NCBI RefSeq assembly: GCF_001007995.1
Contig: NZ_CP011389.1
Location: 3,172,985-3,236,984 of the forward strand
Direction: 5' to 3'
DNA: 64,000 nt
Source: Deinococcus soli (ex Cha et al. 2016)
Lineage (GTDB): Bacteria > Deinococcota > Deinococci > Deinococcales > Deinococcaceae
The first letter of the stretch is position 1. Each line of letters starts with the position of its first letter. Made by a program: the position numbers and the translations under genes. Positions 46,836-58,386 of this stretch are shown here, one piece after another. The notes below the pieces were generated by a model. It was not told the origin of the DNA, ran no database searches, and worked only from the letters and a program-made list of their open reading frames with translations.

Positions 46836-48659
46836 TCAGTTCAGCAGCAGGATCCGGCCACCGGCCGCGTCCAGCGTCACGTGCCCGCCCTGGAACACCT
46901 CGCCGGTCACCGCGTCACGCCACTCGCCGTCCGGCAGGGAGAGGCTCACCTCATGGCGTTCGGCGCGGCGGCTGGCGATCACGGCGGCCCGCTCGACCAG
47001 CCCGCCCTCCTGGGTGTACTCGCGCAGGAACGCCACGGCGTCCTCCTCGGCGTGCACGAAGCGCAGCCCGCCGCGTTGCAGGGCGCGCGTGGCGCGGCGC
47101 ACGCCGATCAGGGCCTTCATGCGGCCGCGCAGGTCCGTGTCCCACTGCGACTCGTCCCAGGGCATCGCCTCGCGGCACCAGGGCATCGCGCCGTCACGGG
47201 ACTGCGTGACGCCGACCTCGCTGCCGTAGTACGTGCAGGGCACCCCGGCGTAGCCCATCAGCAGGGTCACGCCCGCCAGGAACTGCGTGCGGTCGTTGCC
47301 GACGCGGTACAGCGCCCGGGCGATGTCGTGCGATTCGAGCACGTTGAACATGCTCAGCGCCACCTGCGGCGGCAGCGCGTGGTACGCGTCCCACAGGATC
47401 TCCACGAGTTCCTCGCCGCTCAGGAGGCTGGGTTCGAACATCATGTTCGCGCGGGCCAGCCACTGCATGACGGGCAGGCCGAACCCGTGGTAGTTCATGC
47501 TGCCGTCCTCACCCTGACCGTCCAGGGCGTGCTCCGGGTCGTAGAAGCGCTCGCCGAACACGTACGCGTCCTCCCGTTCCTCGCGCGCGGCGCGCTTCAG
47601 GGTGCGGTGCAGCGGGAGGTTGTCCTCGTCGGTGCCGCCCGTGCCGATCATGTGCGCCACGTCCAGGCGCCAGCCTGCCGCGCCCCGGCGCAGCCAGTGC
47701 CGCACGACGCTCTCCTCGCCGCTGAAGAACTCCTGCACGGCCGTCTCGTTGCGGTAGTCGATCTTCGGCAGGGTGGGCACGTCGAAGAACGCGTGGTACG
47801 GCAGTTTGCCCGGTTCGTCCCGCCACGTGAACATCGCCCGCTCGGGGGACAGTTCGTCGTCCATGGCCGCGCGGAACAGCGCGTTCTCGTTCCCGACGTG
47901 GTTGAACACGCCGTCGAGCACGATGCGGATACCCGCCTCACCGGCGCTGCGCGCCAGTTCATCCCACGCCTCGTCCCCGCCCAGGTGCGGGTCCACGTGA
48001 CGGTAGTCGGTGATGTCGTAGCGGTGGTTGCTGGGCGACACGAAGATCGGCGTGAGCCACAGCCCCGTGATGCCCAGATCCTGCAGGTACGGCAGCGCCT
48101 GCGTGATGCCGTTCAGGTCCCCGCCGTAATGCCCGTGAATGTCCCCCCACGAGTCGATCGGGGTGGTCCACTCGACCTGCTCCACGACCCGCTCGCCGTA
48201 CACGTACTCGCCGGTCTGCACGTCGTTGGTGGGGTCCCCGTTGCGGAAGCGGTCCGGGAAGATCTGGTAGAACACGCTCTCCCAGGCCCACTCGGGCGCC
48301 GTGTGCCCGGTCAGGTACGTGAACCACGAGCGGAAGCCCCGGCGGGTGCGGTGCAGGCCCAGCCCGGTCAGGTTCAGGTGGTCGTTCAGGAAGTCCAGCT
48401 GCCACGAGTAGCGCACGCGGCCCTCGTGGACGGGCAGGTCCGCCTCGAACCAGCGGCCCGGCTCGTCGCCGAGTGGCGTGATCTCGCGGGCGGGCACGGA
48501 CTCGATCTCGCCGACCCGGACGAACTTCAGGCTCACGCCGGTTACGGGCAGCGTCGTGCGGACGCGCACCCGCACCGAGGCGCCCATCGGCGCGCCCAGA
48601 CGATCGGTGTACGCGGGCGTGTGGTCGTGTTGGGTGGACAGCAGGGTAAAGATACTCAT
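46836..48659 (-). CDS. GH13-family alpha-glucosidase / maltodextrin-degrading enzyme
   Basis: This 607-residue protein has an N-terminal beta domain and a GH13 barrel with DGVFNHVG, GWRLDVAHMIG (nucleophile Asp near residue 333), VFGERFYDP (acid/base Glu near 368) and VLESHDIARAL (transition-state Asp near 443). The N-terminal starch-binding-like domain and the VFYQIFPDRFRNGDP motif resemble cyclomaltodextrinase, neopullulanase and MalZ. It probably hydrolyses maltodextrins in the cytoplasm, because no signal peptide is visible. GGAGG precedes ATG 48659. Confidence 0.9.
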   Translation of the reverse strand: MSIFTLLSTQHDHTPAYTDRLGAPMGASVRVRVRTTLPVTGVSLKFVRVGEIESVPAREITPLGDEPGRWFEADLPVHEGRVRYSWQLDFLNDHLNLTGLGLHRTRRGFRSWFTYLTGHTAPEWAWESVFYQIFPDRFRNGDPTNDVQTGEYVYGERVVEQVEWTTPIDSWGDIHGHYGGDLNGITQALPYLQDLGITGLWLTPIFVSPSNHRYDITDYRHVDPHLGGDEAWDELARSAGEAGIRIVLDGVFNHVGNENALFRAAMDDELSPERAMFTWRDEPGKLPYHAFFDVPTLPKIDYRNETAVQEFFSGEESVVRHWLRRGAAGWRLDVAHMIGTGGTDEDNLPLHRTLKRAAREEREDAYVFGERFYDPEHALDGQGEDGSMNYHGFGLPVMQWLARANMMFEPSLLSGEELVEILWDAYHALPPQVALSMFNVLESHDIARALYRVGNDRTQFLAGVTLLMGYAGVPCTYYGSEVGVTQSRDGAMPWCREAMPWDESQWDTDLRGRMKALIGVRRATRALQRGGLRFVHAEEDAVAFLREYTQEGGLVERAAVIASRRAERHEVSLSLPDGEWRDAVTGEVFQGGHVTLDAAGGRILLLN

Positions 48660-48696
48660 GGAAAGGGCCTCCGGCGAGAATGAGACAGCAGGACAG

Positions 48697-48745
48697 GCGG
48701 GCACGACCTCTGCCCGCAGGATCTGCGGAAAGAGGTCGTGCCCGC
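48697..48745 (-). terminator. Compound hairpin upstream of the GH13 gene (bshA terminator or leader structure)
   Basis: GCGGGCACGACCTCT (48697-48711) pairs perfectly over 15 bases with AGAGGTCGTGCCCGC (48731-48745). The loop holds a second perfect 6-bp hairpin (CCGCAG/CTGCGG). In the transcription direction it follows the bshA stop by about 115 bases and precedes the GH13 ATG by about 40. Confidence 0.6.
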
Positions 48746-48859
48746 GTGGGGGCAAGCGTTGCCTGTGAACTTTAGGTGACAGTCTGGGACAGACGCCCCG
48801 CCCCGGTCAAGTGGGCATGCGCCGGGCCGCCCAGACAGGACGCCTGCGGGACTGGCGGC

Positions 48860-49984
48860 TCAGCGCGCGCTCAGCGTGCGTTCGTAGGCCGCGAGGTACT
48901 GCGGCACGATCACCGACGGGTGGAACGGCCCGGCCGCCGCCTGCCGCCCGGCCTGCCCCATGCGGAGGTACACGTCACGGTTGCGCAGCACCTGCAACGC
49001 CCGGTCCGCCATGGTGTCCACGTCCCCCACATCTGCCAGGAAACCGTTCACGCCGTCCTGCACGACCTCCGGGATGCCCCCGGCGCGTGAGGCCACGACC
49101 GGCACCTCGCAGCTCATGGCTTCCAGCGCCGCCAGCCCGAAGCTCTCCTGACCGCTGGGCAGCAGGAACAGGTCGCTGATGCCCAGCACGGTCTCCACGT
49201 CCGGGAACGACCCCAGGAAGTGCGTGCGGCCGATCACGCCCAGCGATTGGGCCAGATCCATCGCCTTGGCCCGCTCCGGGCCGTCCCCGATCATCAGCAG
49301 CCGCGCCGGGATCTCGGACGCCACCCGCGCGAAGACCTCCACCACGTCACACGCGCGCTTCACGGGCCGGAAGTTGCTCACGTGCACCAGCAGCGCCTCG
49401 TCCGGATGCGCGAAGCGGGCCCGCACGGCCGGGTCGGTCACACGCACGAAGCGGTCACTGTCCACGAAATTGTGAATCACCTCGATCTCGCGTTCCACCC
49501 CGAACACCTCCAGCGTGTGCGCCGCGAGGTAGTGCGACACCGCCGTCACGTGATCGCTGCGCTCGATGGCATGCCGGGTCGTGGAGCGGAAGGCGGGCTC
49601 CAGGCCGACCAGGGTCACGTCCGTGCCGTGCAGCGTCGTGATCACCCGCGAGCGGCCCGTGATCGCCCTGGCATGGATGGCGGCCGTGGCGTGCGGAATG
49701 GCGTAATGGGCGTGCGAGAGTTCCACCCCGTACTCCTGGATCACCTCCGTCAGGGTGTTCGCCGCCGCCAGTTCCGGGTACGGCTGGTCGAACAGCGCGT
49801 ACGCGTACCCACCCACCTGATGAAAGTACGGTCCGCTCATGCAGCGCTGCCCGGTCAGACGAAACGGCTGCGCCGCCCCCACGAAATGCACTTCGTGCCC
49901 GGCGCGGGCCACCTGTAACCCCAGTTCGGTCGCGACCACCCCGGAGCCGCCCGCACTGGCATGACACAACACCGCGACCTTCAC
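48860..49984 (-). CDS. bshA: N-acetyl-alpha-D-glucosaminyl L-malate synthase BshA
   Basis: This 374-residue GT-B glycosyltransferase begins [26 protein letters not shown], the Gly-Ser-Gly loop typical of Bsh[17 protein letters not shown] and HGTDVTLVG follow, then [36 protein letters not shown] (E-x7-E nucleotide-sugar motif). It joins GlcNAc to L-malate in the first step of bacillithiol synthesis, the main thiol of Deinococcus. The start is GTG 49984, with GGGAAG upstream. No bshB or bshC gene is near. Confidence 0.92.
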   Translation of the reverse strand: MKVAVLCHASAGGSGVVATELGLQVARAGHEVHFVGAAQPFRLTGQRCMSGPYFHQVGGYAYALFDQPYPELAAANTLTEVIQEYGVELSHAHYAIPHATAAIHARAITGRSRVITTLHGTDVTLVGLEPAFRSTTRHAIERSDHVTAVSHYLAAHTLEVFGVEREIEVIHNFVDSDRFVRVTDPAVRARFAHPDEALLVHVSNFRPVKRACDVVEVFARVASEIPARLLMIGDGPERAKAMDLAQSLGVIGRTHFLGSFPDVETVLGISDLFLLPSGQESFGLAALEAMSCEVPVVASRAGGIPEVVQDGVNGFLADVGDVDTMADRALQVLRNRDVYLRMGQAGRQAAAGPFHPSVIVPQYLAAYERTLSAR

Positions 49985-50112
49985 GGACGCTTCCCTTTGA
50001 CCTTCCGGCGTAACGCGCAAGCTGACGAAATCATGAGTGCCAACTATAAGGGGCGCGTGTCAGCGCAATGGTTCCCGCCCACTCCATCCGGCCCTCCGGT
50101 CAGGCGCGGCCC

Positions 50113-50598
50113 TCACCGCTCACGCACCGGCAGGTCACCCGCCACGCCGAAACGTTCGCGCAGGAAGCGGCCCTGCGTGAGCAGCCGGTCGGCAGCCGCG
50201 TGATCGTGCCGCAGCACCTCGGCGACGCCGCCCTCGATGAGGGACAGCTGCTCGAGGAGCAGGGTCTCGGGAGGCTGCCCCTGTCCTTCCAGCTGTGCGC
50301 GGGCCGCCGGGGTCAGGTGCAGGTAGGCGCTGACCGTATCCGGCAGGTACTGGTCGCGCGTCTGCTGGAGCAGGAAAGAGGTGCGCGCGTCCACTGGCGC
50401 CTCCCGCAGGGCGTCGTGCAGGCTGCACAGCAGCGCCCAGGCGCGCGTCCGGGCGGGTTCCGGCAGGCGCAGCAGGTCGTCCGGCAGGGTGCGCGGTGGC
50501 GTGGACACCTCGCCGGGCGTGACGTCCGGGGCGGGCGCGCGGCGGGTCGCCAGCAGGATGAGTACGGCGGCCAGGGCCAGGATCAGCAGGGGCGTCAT
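50113..50598 (-). CDS. Hypothetical membrane-anchored protein (161 aa)
   Basis: An N-terminal hydrophobic helix ([14 protein letters not shown]) is followed by a helical domain ([24 protein letters not shown], then [20 protein letters not shown]). It starts at the ATG that overlaps the stop of the SPFH gene (ATGA), so it is coupled to it. It may help the SPFH protein. The family is unknown. Confidence 0.7.
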   Translation of the reverse strand: MTPLLILALAAVLILLATRRAPAPDVTPGEVSTPPRTLPDDLLRLPEPARTRAWALLCSLHDALREAPVDARTSFLLQQTRDQYLPDTVSAYLHLTPAARAQLEGQGQPPETLLLEQLSLIEGGVAEVLRHDHAAADRLLTQGRFLRERFGVAGDLPVRER

Positions 50599-51518
50599 GG
50601 TCTGGTCGTGGCGGAACGGCCGGTCAGGTTGCCCACGTCCAGCAGGAAGTTCCCTTCACTGGGCAGCATGACCGTCTGGATGCCCGGCGAGAGTTTCTCC
50701 GCGACGGTCAGCTGGATCAGCTGCGGGTTCTCCCGCAGGGCCCGGCCGCGCAGGGACAGCGCCTCGGCCTCGCCGCGCGCCTTGGCGACCGACGCCTTCG
50801 CGGCGCCCTCGGCCTCCACGACGGCGCGCTGCGCGGCGATGTTCGCCTGCTGGAGCTTGTTGCGTTCCACCGCGACCTGTTGCTCGGCGGTCTGTTTCTG
50901 CTCGATGGCTTTGGCGACGCTGTCCGGGATGCGCAGTTCACGCAGCAGGACGCTGTCCAGCGTGAGGTTGTTCTGTTGAAACACCTGACGCAGCGCGTTC
51001 GTGATGCTCGCCTCGACCTGCTGCCGCTGCGTGCTGATGATGTCCGCGGCGCTGAACTGCCCGATCGCGTCGCGGACCTTGCTGCGCACCTGCGGGCGGA
51101 TCACGGTCCGGACGTAGTCGCGGCCCAGTTCCTTGTGCAGCTGCGCGGCCTTGGCGCGGTCTACCCGGAACTGCACGGTCACGTCCGCCGTGATCTCCAG
51201 GCCCTCCTTGCTGCGCGCGCGGATGGCGCCCTCGTCCCCGTCCTGGATGTTGTGCGCCAGCGTGACCTCCTGCAGTTTCGCGTCGTACAGCGTCACGTGA
51301 TCCACGAACGGCACGAGGAAGTGCACGCCCTCCTGCAGCGGCTGGCCCTTCACGCCGCTCAGGGCGCTGAACGCCACGCCCACGTACCCGGCGGGGACGA
51401 CCTTCACGCTCTGCGCGACCAGCACCCCTGCGATGAGCAGCCCGCCCAGAATCAGCGCGGCGCGGCGGTTCGGGCGGACGGTGAGCGTCGGGGTGGCGCG
51501 GCTCTTCTGATCGGTCAT
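50595..51518 (-). CDS. SPFH/Band 7 (prohibitin-like) membrane protein
   Basis: This 307-residue protein has an N-terminal membrane helix ([16 protein letters not shown]) and the SPFH domain ([44 protein letters not shown]; then [22 protein letters not shown]). A long coiled coil follows ([40 protein letters not shown]). These proteins form membrane microdomain scaffolds or protease chaperones. A small helical protein follows in the operon. Confidence 0.92.
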   Translation of the reverse strand: MTDQKSRATPTLTVRPNRRAALILGGLLIAGVLVAQSVKVVPAGYVGVAFSALSGVKGQPLQEGVHFLVPFVDHVTLYDAKLQEVTLAHNIQDGDEGAIRARSKEGLEITADVTVQFRVDRAKAAQLHKELGRDYVRTVIRPQVRSKVRDAIGQFSAADIISTQRQQVEASITNALRQVFQQNNLTLDSVLLRELRIPDSVAKAIEQKQTAEQQVAVERNKLQQANIAAQRAVVEAEGAAKASVAKARGEAEALSLRGRALRENPQLIQLTVAEKLSPGIQTVMLPSEGNFLLDVGNLTGRSATTRP

Positions 51519-51563
51519 GCCACTGGTACGGCCCGGGCTCTCACCGGGTTCCCATGCGCCGGG

Positions 51564-51947
51564 TCAGGCGTCGGGGGTGTCGCCGTCCACGTACACCCAC
51601 TGGCCGCCCACCTGCGTGAAGCGGCTGCGTTCCCGCAGGGCGTACCGCTCGCCGTCCGGCAGGCGCAGCTGCGCCGTGAACGTCACCTCGTCCCCCTGCG
51701 CCCCATGCACGCGCAGGCCCAGGTAGCGGGTGCCGTCCCGCAGGTCCAGCGTGGCCGGGCGGGTGTCCGGATGCCACGTGCGCTGCACGTACGCGCTGTC
51801 GCCCAGGGCGTACGCCGCGTAGCGCGAGCGCATCAGCGCCTCCGGGGTGGTGGCCGCCTGACCGGCGTGCAGCGGGCCGCAGCAGTGCCCGTAACTCCGC
51901 CCGGAACCGCAGGGACACGACTTGAACGGGGGGTACGCGAGGGGCAT
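51564..51947 (-). CDS. YchJ-family SEC-C motif protein
   Basis: This 127-residue protein has the zinc-binding motif [19 protein letters not shown] near residues 11-30 and [22 protein letters not shown], the YchJ pattern. A NTF2-like domain follows ([13 protein letters not shown]). The function is unknown. TAGCCT six bases upstream (51954-51959) makes it leaderless. Confidence 0.9.
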   Translation of the reverse strand: MPLAYPPFKSCPCGSGRSYGHCCGPLHAGQAATTPEALMRSRYAAYALGDSAYVQRTWHPDTRPATLDLRDGTRYLGLRVHGAQGDEVTFTAQLRLPDGERYALRERSRFTQVGGQWVYVDGDTPDA

Positions 51948-51953
51948 GCGCGC

Positions 51954-51959
51954 AGGCTA
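51954..51959 (-). promoter_or_regulatory. -10 box of the YchJ gene (leaderless)
   Basis: TAGCCT on the minus strand is six bases from ATG 51947. Confidence 0.6.
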
Positions 51960-52021
51960 GAGCATTTGGGCGCCGCCCGTGTGCGCGGCCCGGGGGCAGG
52001 ATCAGTCCGGCCCGGGCGGGC

Positions 52022-52027
52022 CATAAT
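52022..52027 (+). promoter_or_regulatory. -10 box of the TrmH-type gene (leaderless)
   Basis: CATAAT is followed by seven bases and ATG 52035, which is preferred over the ATG at 52026 inside the box. Confidence 0.5.
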
Positions 52028-52034
52028 GACCGCA

Positions 52035-52838
52035 ATGAGTGCCACCGAAGTCATCACCTCCCTGCAGAACGCGCACGTCAAGCGGCTCGTGCGCCTGCGG
52101 GGCCGCCGCGAACGCGAACAGGACGGCGTGATCCTGATCGAGGGCGCCCGCGAGATCGCCCGCGCCGTCGCCAGCGGCCTGACCCTGAGCGCCGTGTACA
52201 GCACCCCCGAACTGCACAGCCCGGAAGGTGAGACCCTGGCCCCCACCCTGCACGCGCCCACGCACCTGCTCTCCCGCGCGGCCTTCGAGAAGGTCAGCGG
52301 GCGCGAGAATCCGGACGGCCTGCTGGCCCTGGCCCCCACCCCCGCGCGGCCCCTGCCGGAACCCGGCGCGCAGGCCGTGACGGTCGTGCTGCACGGCCTG
52401 GAGAAACCCGGGAACGTGGGCGCGATCCTGCGCAGCGCCGACGCCGCCGGGGCGGACAGCGTGATCGTGCTGGGGCGCGGCGCCGACCCATACGGCCCGA
52501 ACGTGATCCGGTCCTCGCAGGGCAGCGTGTTCACCCTGCCGGTCGCCGTGATGACCGAGGACGAGGCGCAGGCGTGGCTGCACGCGCGGGACTTCACGAC
52601 CTTCGCGTGCACCCCGGACGCCGAGCGCGCCTACTGGGACGCGCCGCTGACCGGCCGCGTGGCGCTGCTGCTGGGCACCGAACACGAGGGCCTGCCCGAA
52701 CACTGGCGCCGCACCGACCACAGCGTCAGCATCCCCATGGACGCCAGCCGCGGCGCGGACTCGCTGAACGTCGCCACGGCCGCCGCGCTGATGCTCTTCG
52801 AATGCGCCCGGCAGCGCCGAGCCCGGAGGGGGCCGTGA
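52035..52838 (+). CDS. TrmH/SpoU-family RNA 2'-O-ribose methyltransferase
   Basis: This 267-residue protein has an N-terminal substrate-binding domain ([36 protein letters not shown] in pattern) and the SPOUT knot with [29 protein letters not shown] (motif 1), [15 protein letters not shown] (motif 2) and [26 protein letters not shown] (motif 3). It methylates the 2'-O of a ribose in rRNA or tRNA. The exact target is unknown. The stop overlaps the next start (GTGA). Confidence 0.92.
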   Translation: MSATEVITSLQNAHVKRLVRLRGRREREQDGVILIEGAREIARAVASGLTLSAVYSTPELHSPEGETLAPTLHAPTHLLSRAAFEKVSGRENPDGLLALAPTPARPLPEPGAQAVTVVLHGLEKPGNVGAILRSADAAGADSVIVLGRGADPYGPNVIRSSQGSVFTLPVAVMTEDEAQAWLHARDFTTFACTPDAERAYWDAPLTGRVALLLGTEHEGLPEHWRRTDHSVSIPMDASRGADSLNVATAAALMLFECARQRRARRGP

Positions 52839-54010
52839 TCCAGGCGTCGAACGACCCGTACCGCGACTGGCTGCGCGCCCGCCTGAGTGCTGAACTGGGC
52901 GTGAATGAGGCCGAACAGGTCATCCAGGGCGCCGTGCAGCGTCGCGGCTGGACCGCCCTGCGCGCCCTGGGACCCCGCGACGTCGTGGCGGTCCTGCAGG
53001 ACGTGTACGCGCGCCTGCGCGAGGACTACGGGGACGCCCGTGCCGACCGCTGGCTGGAGGGCACCACCCTGGACCTCGCCCGCTTCGCGGAGACCGTCCC
53101 GGTGCCCGCGCAGCCCACCGAGGGCCCCATCGCGCCCGCACCGACCCCCATCCGCTGGGGCCGCCGCGCGCACGACCTGCCGCTGCTGCTGGCCCGCTCG
53201 CACGCCGAGATCGCCGGGCGCAGCCTCGCCGGGATCCGCGCCAACCCGGACCTGCGCGCCCTGGAACGCGCCGCCGAGTGGGACGTGCAGGCCACCCAGG
53301 CCGAGGTGCGCCGCTGGGAGACCGAGGAGATGCTCAGCCGCCTGCGCGCCGACCACGCCCGCATTGAGGTGGCCGATCAGGTCGCCGCCGCCGCCGCCCA
53401 GGCCCAGCTGCTGGACCTGAACGTCCGCGAACTGGAGGACGCCGTGCGCGCCAGCCCGGCCGCCGCGCCCCGGCTGGCCCACACGCGCCTGATGGCCGCC
53501 CAGACCCACGCATTCCTGGACGCCTTCACGCCCCTGATCGACCTGAGCGACGCCGACACGCCCCTGACCATGCTGGACGTGGACCTCGCGCACGCGCGCT
53601 TCTCGCTGGGCGTGCCGCTGCACCCGAACGTCCTGCGGGCCCGGCAGGCGCTGAACTACGCGCAGTGGCACGCCGGGGACGCCGACGGCAGCCCCGCCGT
53701 CCTGCAGGCCCACCACGCGCTGCACCTCGCGCAGGAGGAAGCGCGCGCGCAGCTCGACACCACCCTTCAGGCCGCCCGCGCGCATCAGGCGGCCCTGCGT
53801 GACCTGAAGGTGCAGGTCGAGACCCTGGAACGCCGCGCCGCGCAGCTTCAGAGTCTGGGCGGCGATCCCCTGAGCCTCGCGCGCGTGCGGCTGGAATGGC
53901 GGCAGGCCCGCACGGCCGCGCGCGTGCAGGCCCACCGCCTCGAGGAGGCCCTGAAACTCCTCGACGCGCTCGTCAGCGAGGGGGACACGGTCAGCACGCC
54001 CGCCCCCTGA
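52835..54010 (+). CDS. Hypothetical coiled-coil protein (391 aa)
   Basis: It starts at GTG 52835, overlapping the methyltransferase stop, with GGAGGGGG upstream. The N-terminal part ([56 protein letters not shown]) is a helical domain. The rest is a long series of amphipathic helices with heptad-like Ala/Leu spacing ([22 protein letters not shown]), similar to TolC-type coiled coils. No signal peptide or membrane helix is seen. Unknown function. Confidence 0.7.
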   Translation: MIQASNDPYRDWLRARLSAELGVNEAEQVIQGAVQRRGWTALRALGPRDVVAVLQDVYARLREDYGDARADRWLEGTTLDLARFAETVPVPAQPTEGPIAPAPTPIRWGRRAHDLPLLLARSHAEIAGRSLAGIRANPDLRALERAAEWDVQATQAEVRRWETEEMLSRLRADHARIEVADQVAAAAAQAQLLDLNVRELEDAVRASPAAAPRLAHTRLMAAQTHAFLDAFTPLIDLSDADTPLTMLDVDLAHARFSLGVPLHPNVLRARQALNYAQWHAGDADGSPAVLQAHHALHLAQEEARAQLDTTLQAARAHQAALRDLKVQVETLERRAAQLQSLGGDPLSLARVRLEWRQARTAARVQAHRLEEALKLLDALVSEGDTVSTPAP

Positions 54011-54100
54011 CCGCAGGCAGGACCCATCCGTGAATCCCAGCGGGCGCGGATGGTGCCCACCGTCGCCGTTCCCCGACCCCGAACGCGGAAGAATGCCCGC

Positions 54101-54652
54101 ATGACCAGCGCAACGACAGGCATGCAGCAGGCGATTCTGGCCGGAGGCTGCTTCTGGTGCACCGAGGCCGTCCTGAAGGACGTGCGCGGCGTGCACAGGA
54201 TCGAGAGCGGCTACATCGGCGGGCACACGCCCAACCCCGACTACCGCAGCGTGTGCAGCGGCGCGACCGGGCACGCCGAGGCGGTCCGCGTGACCTTCGA
54301 CCCCGCGCAGGTGTCCTACAAGGACCTCCTGGGGCTGTTCTTCGCCACGCACGATCCCACCAGCCTGAACCGCCAGGGCGCGGACGTGGGCACCCAGTAC
54401 CGCAGCGCCGTGTTCCCCCTGACGCCCGAACAGGACACGCAGACCCGCGAGGTGATCGCCGACCTGACCGCGCAGGACGTGTTCGGTAAACCCATCGTGA
54501 CCACCATCGAGCCCGCCAGCGAGTTCTTCGTGGCCGAGGACTACCACCAGAACTACTACGAGAACAACCCGCGCCAGCCGTACTGCATGGCCGTCATCGC
54601 GCCCAAGGTGTCGAAGATGCGTCAGTACTACAGCGACCGCCTGCGCGCGTAA
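54101..54652 (+). CDS. msrA: Peptide methionine-(S)-sulfoxide reductase MsrA
   Basis: This 183-residue enzyme has the active-site motif [21 protein letters not shown] near residues 11-30, with the catalytic Cys in [31 protein letters not shown] and the [18 protein letters not shown] segment follow. It reduces oxidised methionine in proteins, a stress-repair role. The start is the second ATG (54101), as the first (54050) is in leader sequence without homology. Confidence 0.94.
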   Translation: MTSATTGMQQAILAGGCFWCTEAVLKDVRGVHRIESGYIGGHTPNPDYRSVCSGATGHAEAVRVTFDPAQVSYKDLLGLFFATHDPTSLNRQGADVGTQYRSAVFPLTPEQDTQTREVIADLTAQDVFGKPIVTTIEPASEFFVAEDYHQNYYENNPRQPYCMAVIAPKVSKMRQYYSDRLRA

Positions 54653-54663
54653 GGCAGCATAGA

Positions 54664-54695
54664 AAGGCGGCGAGGGAAACTCCCCTCGCCGCCTT
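54664..54695. terminator. Bidirectional terminator between msrA and icd
   Basis: A perfect 13-bp stem (AAGGCGGCGAGGG 54664-54676, CCCTCGCCGCCTT 54683-54695) with a 6-base loop separates the convergent genes. Confidence 0.85.
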
Positions 54696-54710
54696 CGTTC
54701 ATCGGTTGGC

Positions 54711-55967
<1,257 letters not shown>

Positions 55968-56005
55968 GACCCGGACACTGTACTCCAAGCGGCATGAACC
56001 GGAGT

Positions 56006-56013
56006 TGGTGTAC
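56006..56013. promoter_or_regulatory. TGGTGTAC operator upstream of icd
   Basis: TGGTGTAC lies about 39 bases upstream of the icd ATG on the plus strand. It extends to TGGTGTACCTG, which matches 11 bases of the third aceA site (on its reverse strand). Confidence 0.55.
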
Positions 56014-56191
56014 CTGTTACCCCAAGGGTTTATACCCGGTTCACGCAAACCGGGATCCAGCCCGGCAGACCATGAAGGTTCCTGAAGTCTGCGTGCAGTG
56101 ACCCTCAAGCTCAACCTCACCCCACACCCGGCCGGACGCGGCAAGCTGGGGGCACCCACAAGGGAATCCACACCGCAGGAGGACTCAACTG

Positions 56192-56425
56192 ATGAGTGAC
56201 AAGAGCACCGCTGAAAACATGCTGGACGCCGCCAAGGCCAAAGTGAACGAAGGGGCCGACCGCCTGCGCGAGGCCGGGCACAACGCCGCCCACGCCGTGA
56301 CCGGCGACGCCCACCACAAGGCAGAAGCCCTTGAGGACCGCGCCAAGGCCGAAGTGCACAACCGCGAAGCCAACGCCGAGTACAACGAAGGCAAGCGCGA
56401 AGCCAAGGACGGCGACGGCCACTAA
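56192..56425 (+). CDS. LEA/CsbD-like hydrophilic stress protein
   Basis: This 77-residue protein is almost free of hydrophobic residues and rich in Ala, Glu, Lys, His and Asp: [66 protein letters not shown] in pattern. It has the repeating amphipathic helix character of LEA group 3 and CsbD-like proteins, thought to protect cells during desiccation. GGAGGA precedes the ATG. It is a single gene closed by a strong terminator. It may help the known desiccation tolerance of Deinococcus (inference). Confidence 0.8.
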   Translation: MSDKSTAENMLDAAKAKVNEGADRLREAGHNAAHAVTGDAHHKAEALEDRAKAEVHNREANAEYNEGKREAKDGDGH

Positions 56426-56448
56426 GGCCCCAGCCTCGACCTGCCCTG

Positions 56449-56482
56449 ACCAGCCCCTCCCACGCGGAGAGGCTGGTTTTTT
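56449..56482 (+). terminator. Rho-independent terminator of the LEA-like gene
   Basis: ACCAGCC-C-CTCC pairs with GGAG-A-GGCTGGT (56449-56477) and is followed by TTTTT. It is the most classical terminator in the window. Confidence 0.85.
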
Positions 56483-56506
56483 CACGCCTCGGCGCGCGGG
56501 GGCCGC

Positions 56507-56512
56507 TACACT
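56507..56512 (+). promoter_or_regulatory. -10 box of the sugar permease operon (leaderless)
   Basis: TACACT is followed by seven bases and ATG 56520. Confidence 0.6.
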
Positions 56513-56519
56513 GCGCCCC

Positions 56520-57461
56520 ATGACCACAAAGGGGCGGCGCGTTTCTCGCCGCGAACAACACCGCATCGGCGGCACCGGCGCGTCTGTCACGGTGCGCAAC
56601 ACCCTGATCGCGTACGCGTTCATGCTGCCGTTCCTGATCCTGCTCGTCGTGTACCATACCTGGCCCGTGATCTTCGGGTCGTACCTGGCGTTCACGAAGT
56701 ACAACATCATCAGCCCGCCGCAGTGGGTGGGGCTGGCCAACTTCCGCGAACTGTTCGCCGACGAGCAGTTCTGGTCGGGCCTGCGCAACAGCCTGAAGTA
56801 CGTGCTGGTCGTGCCGGTCATCCAGGTCATCTCGATCCTGGTGGCGCTCTTGGTGAACCGCCCGCTGCGCGGCATCGGCTTCTTCCGCACCGCGTACTAC
56901 GTGCCGGTCGTGACGAGTTTCGCGGTGGTGGGCCTGATCTGGTCGTGGCTGTACAAGCAGGGCGGCGCGGTGAACAGCGTCCTGATGGGCCTGGGCCTGA
57001 TGCGCGGCGACCACAGCCTGCTGGATAACCCTGCCACGGCGCTGTTCGCGGTGATGTTCGTGACCCTCTGGAAGGGCATCGGGTACTACATGGTGCTGTA
57101 CCTCGCGGGCCTCCAGGGCATCAGCCGTGAACTGGAGGAAGCCGCCACCATCGACGGCGCGACCCGCTCGCAGGTGTTCTGGAACATCACCCTGCCGGGC
57201 CTGCGCCCCACCATCCTGGTGTGCAGCCTGCTGTCCACCATCAGCGCCATCAAGGTGTTCGAGGAACTGTACGTCATGACGCCCAACGGCTACCCGGCGG
57301 GCAGCACGTACTCCGCGCTGATGTACTCGTTCTCCAAGGCGTTCGGCGGGGACTTCAACTTCGGGCTGGCCGCCGCCGCCAGCATGGTCGTCGCGGTGGT
57401 CAGCATCCTGTTCGGCCTGATCAACTTCCGCCTGACCAAAGGAGGCCGCAGCGATGCCTGA
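56520..57461 (+). CDS. Carbohydrate ABC transporter permease (MalF/UgpA type)
   Basis: This 313-residue inner-membrane protein has about six helices ([69 protein letters not shown]) and the EAA loop [25 protein letters not shown] near residue 200. It is one of two permeases for a type-I sugar importer. No binding protein or ATPase gene is adjacent, so these must be elsewhere. It is the first gene of a five-gene run. Confidence 0.93.
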   Translation: MTTKGRRVSRREQHRIGGTGASVTVRNTLIAYAFMLPFLILLVVYHTWPVIFGSYLAFTKYNIISPPQWVGLANFRELFADEQFWSGLRNSLKYVLVVPVIQVISILVALLVNRPLRGIGFFRTAYYVPVVTSFAVVGLIWSWLYKQGGAVNSVLMGLGLMRGDHSLLDNPATALFAVMFVTLWKGIGYYMVLYLAGLQGISRELEEAATIDGATRSQVFWNITLPGLRPTILVCSLLSTISAIKVFEELYVMTPNGYPAGSTYSALMYSFSKAFGGDFNFGLAAAASMVVAVVSILFGLINFRLTKGGRSDA

Positions 57462-58386
57462 CCCCACCCTGCCCCAGACCGCCCTGGTCAGCGACCCGCA
57501 CGCGCAGCTGGCCGCGCAACTGAAGGTCCAACGTCAGCGCCGCGAACGCCTGCGCAACGCCGCCGCGTACGCCGTGCTGATCCTCATCGCGCTGATCATG
57601 CTCTACCCGTTCTACTGGACGCTCGTGACGTCCCTGGAACCCACCGGGAACATCTACGAGGCCAAGATTCTCCCCACCGCCGTCAGCCTGCGCAACTATC
57701 TGGAGGTCTTCAGCGGCACCACCGTCCCCTTCTGGCGGCTGATCCTGAACTCCGTGATCATCTGCATCCTGGGCGTGACCTTCACCACGACCCTCGCCAC
57801 GCTCGCCGCGTACCCGCTGGCCCGCATGCGCTTCCCCGGCCGCGACCTGATCTTCTACTCCATCCTGATCCTGATGGTCCTGCCCAACGAGGCCGGCCTG
57901 ATCGTCAACTACATCACCACCATCAAGCTGGGCCTGCTGGCACAGACCAGCCCGCTCGCGGACGCCGCGCGGCAGTACCTCGCGGTCGTGCTGCCCGGCG
58001 CCGCCAGCATCGTGGGCCTGTTCCTGCTGCGGCAGGCGTACCTGGGCATCCCGCAGGAACTCATCGAGGCGGCCCGCATCGACGGCGCGCGCGAACTGAC
58101 CATCTGGCGCCGCATCATGCTCCCGCTGGCGACCCCCACCATCGCCGCGTTCGCCATCCTGGAATTCGTGGCGTACTGGAACTCGTTCCTGTGGGCGCGC
58201 GTCATGCTGCCCGACAAGAACATGCTCCCGCTCTCGGCGGGCCTGCTGGAACTGTCCGGCACCTTCAGCACGAACTCCCGCGCGGTCATGGCCGGCGCCG
58301 TCATCACGATCATCCCCATCCTGATCGTGTTCCTGCTGGGCCAGAAGTACTTCATGAAAGGCCTGGAAGGCGCGGTCAAGGGCTGA
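57454..58386 (+). CDS. Carbohydrate ABC transporter permease (MalG/UgpE type)
   Basis: This 310-residue partner permease overlaps the first by eight bases and has GGAGG upstream. It has six helices ([57 protein letters not shown]) and [24 protein letters not shown] near residue 205 (the EAA loop). The substrate is a sugar or polyol. Confidence 0.94.
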   Translation: MPDPTLPQTALVSDPHAQLAAQLKVQRQRRERLRNAAAYAVLILIALIMLYPFYWTLVTSLEPTGNIYEAKILPTAVSLRNYLEVFSGTTVPFWRLILNSVIICILGVTFTTTLATLAAYPLARMRFPGRDLIFYSILILMVLPNEAGLIVNYITTIKLGLLAQTSPLADAARQYLAVVLPGAASIVGLFLLRQAYLGIPQELIEAARIDGARELTIWRRIMLPLATPTIAAFAILEFVAYWNSFLWARVMLPDKNMLPLSAGLLELSGTFSTNSRAVMAGAVITIIPILIVFLLGQKYFMKGLEGAVKG

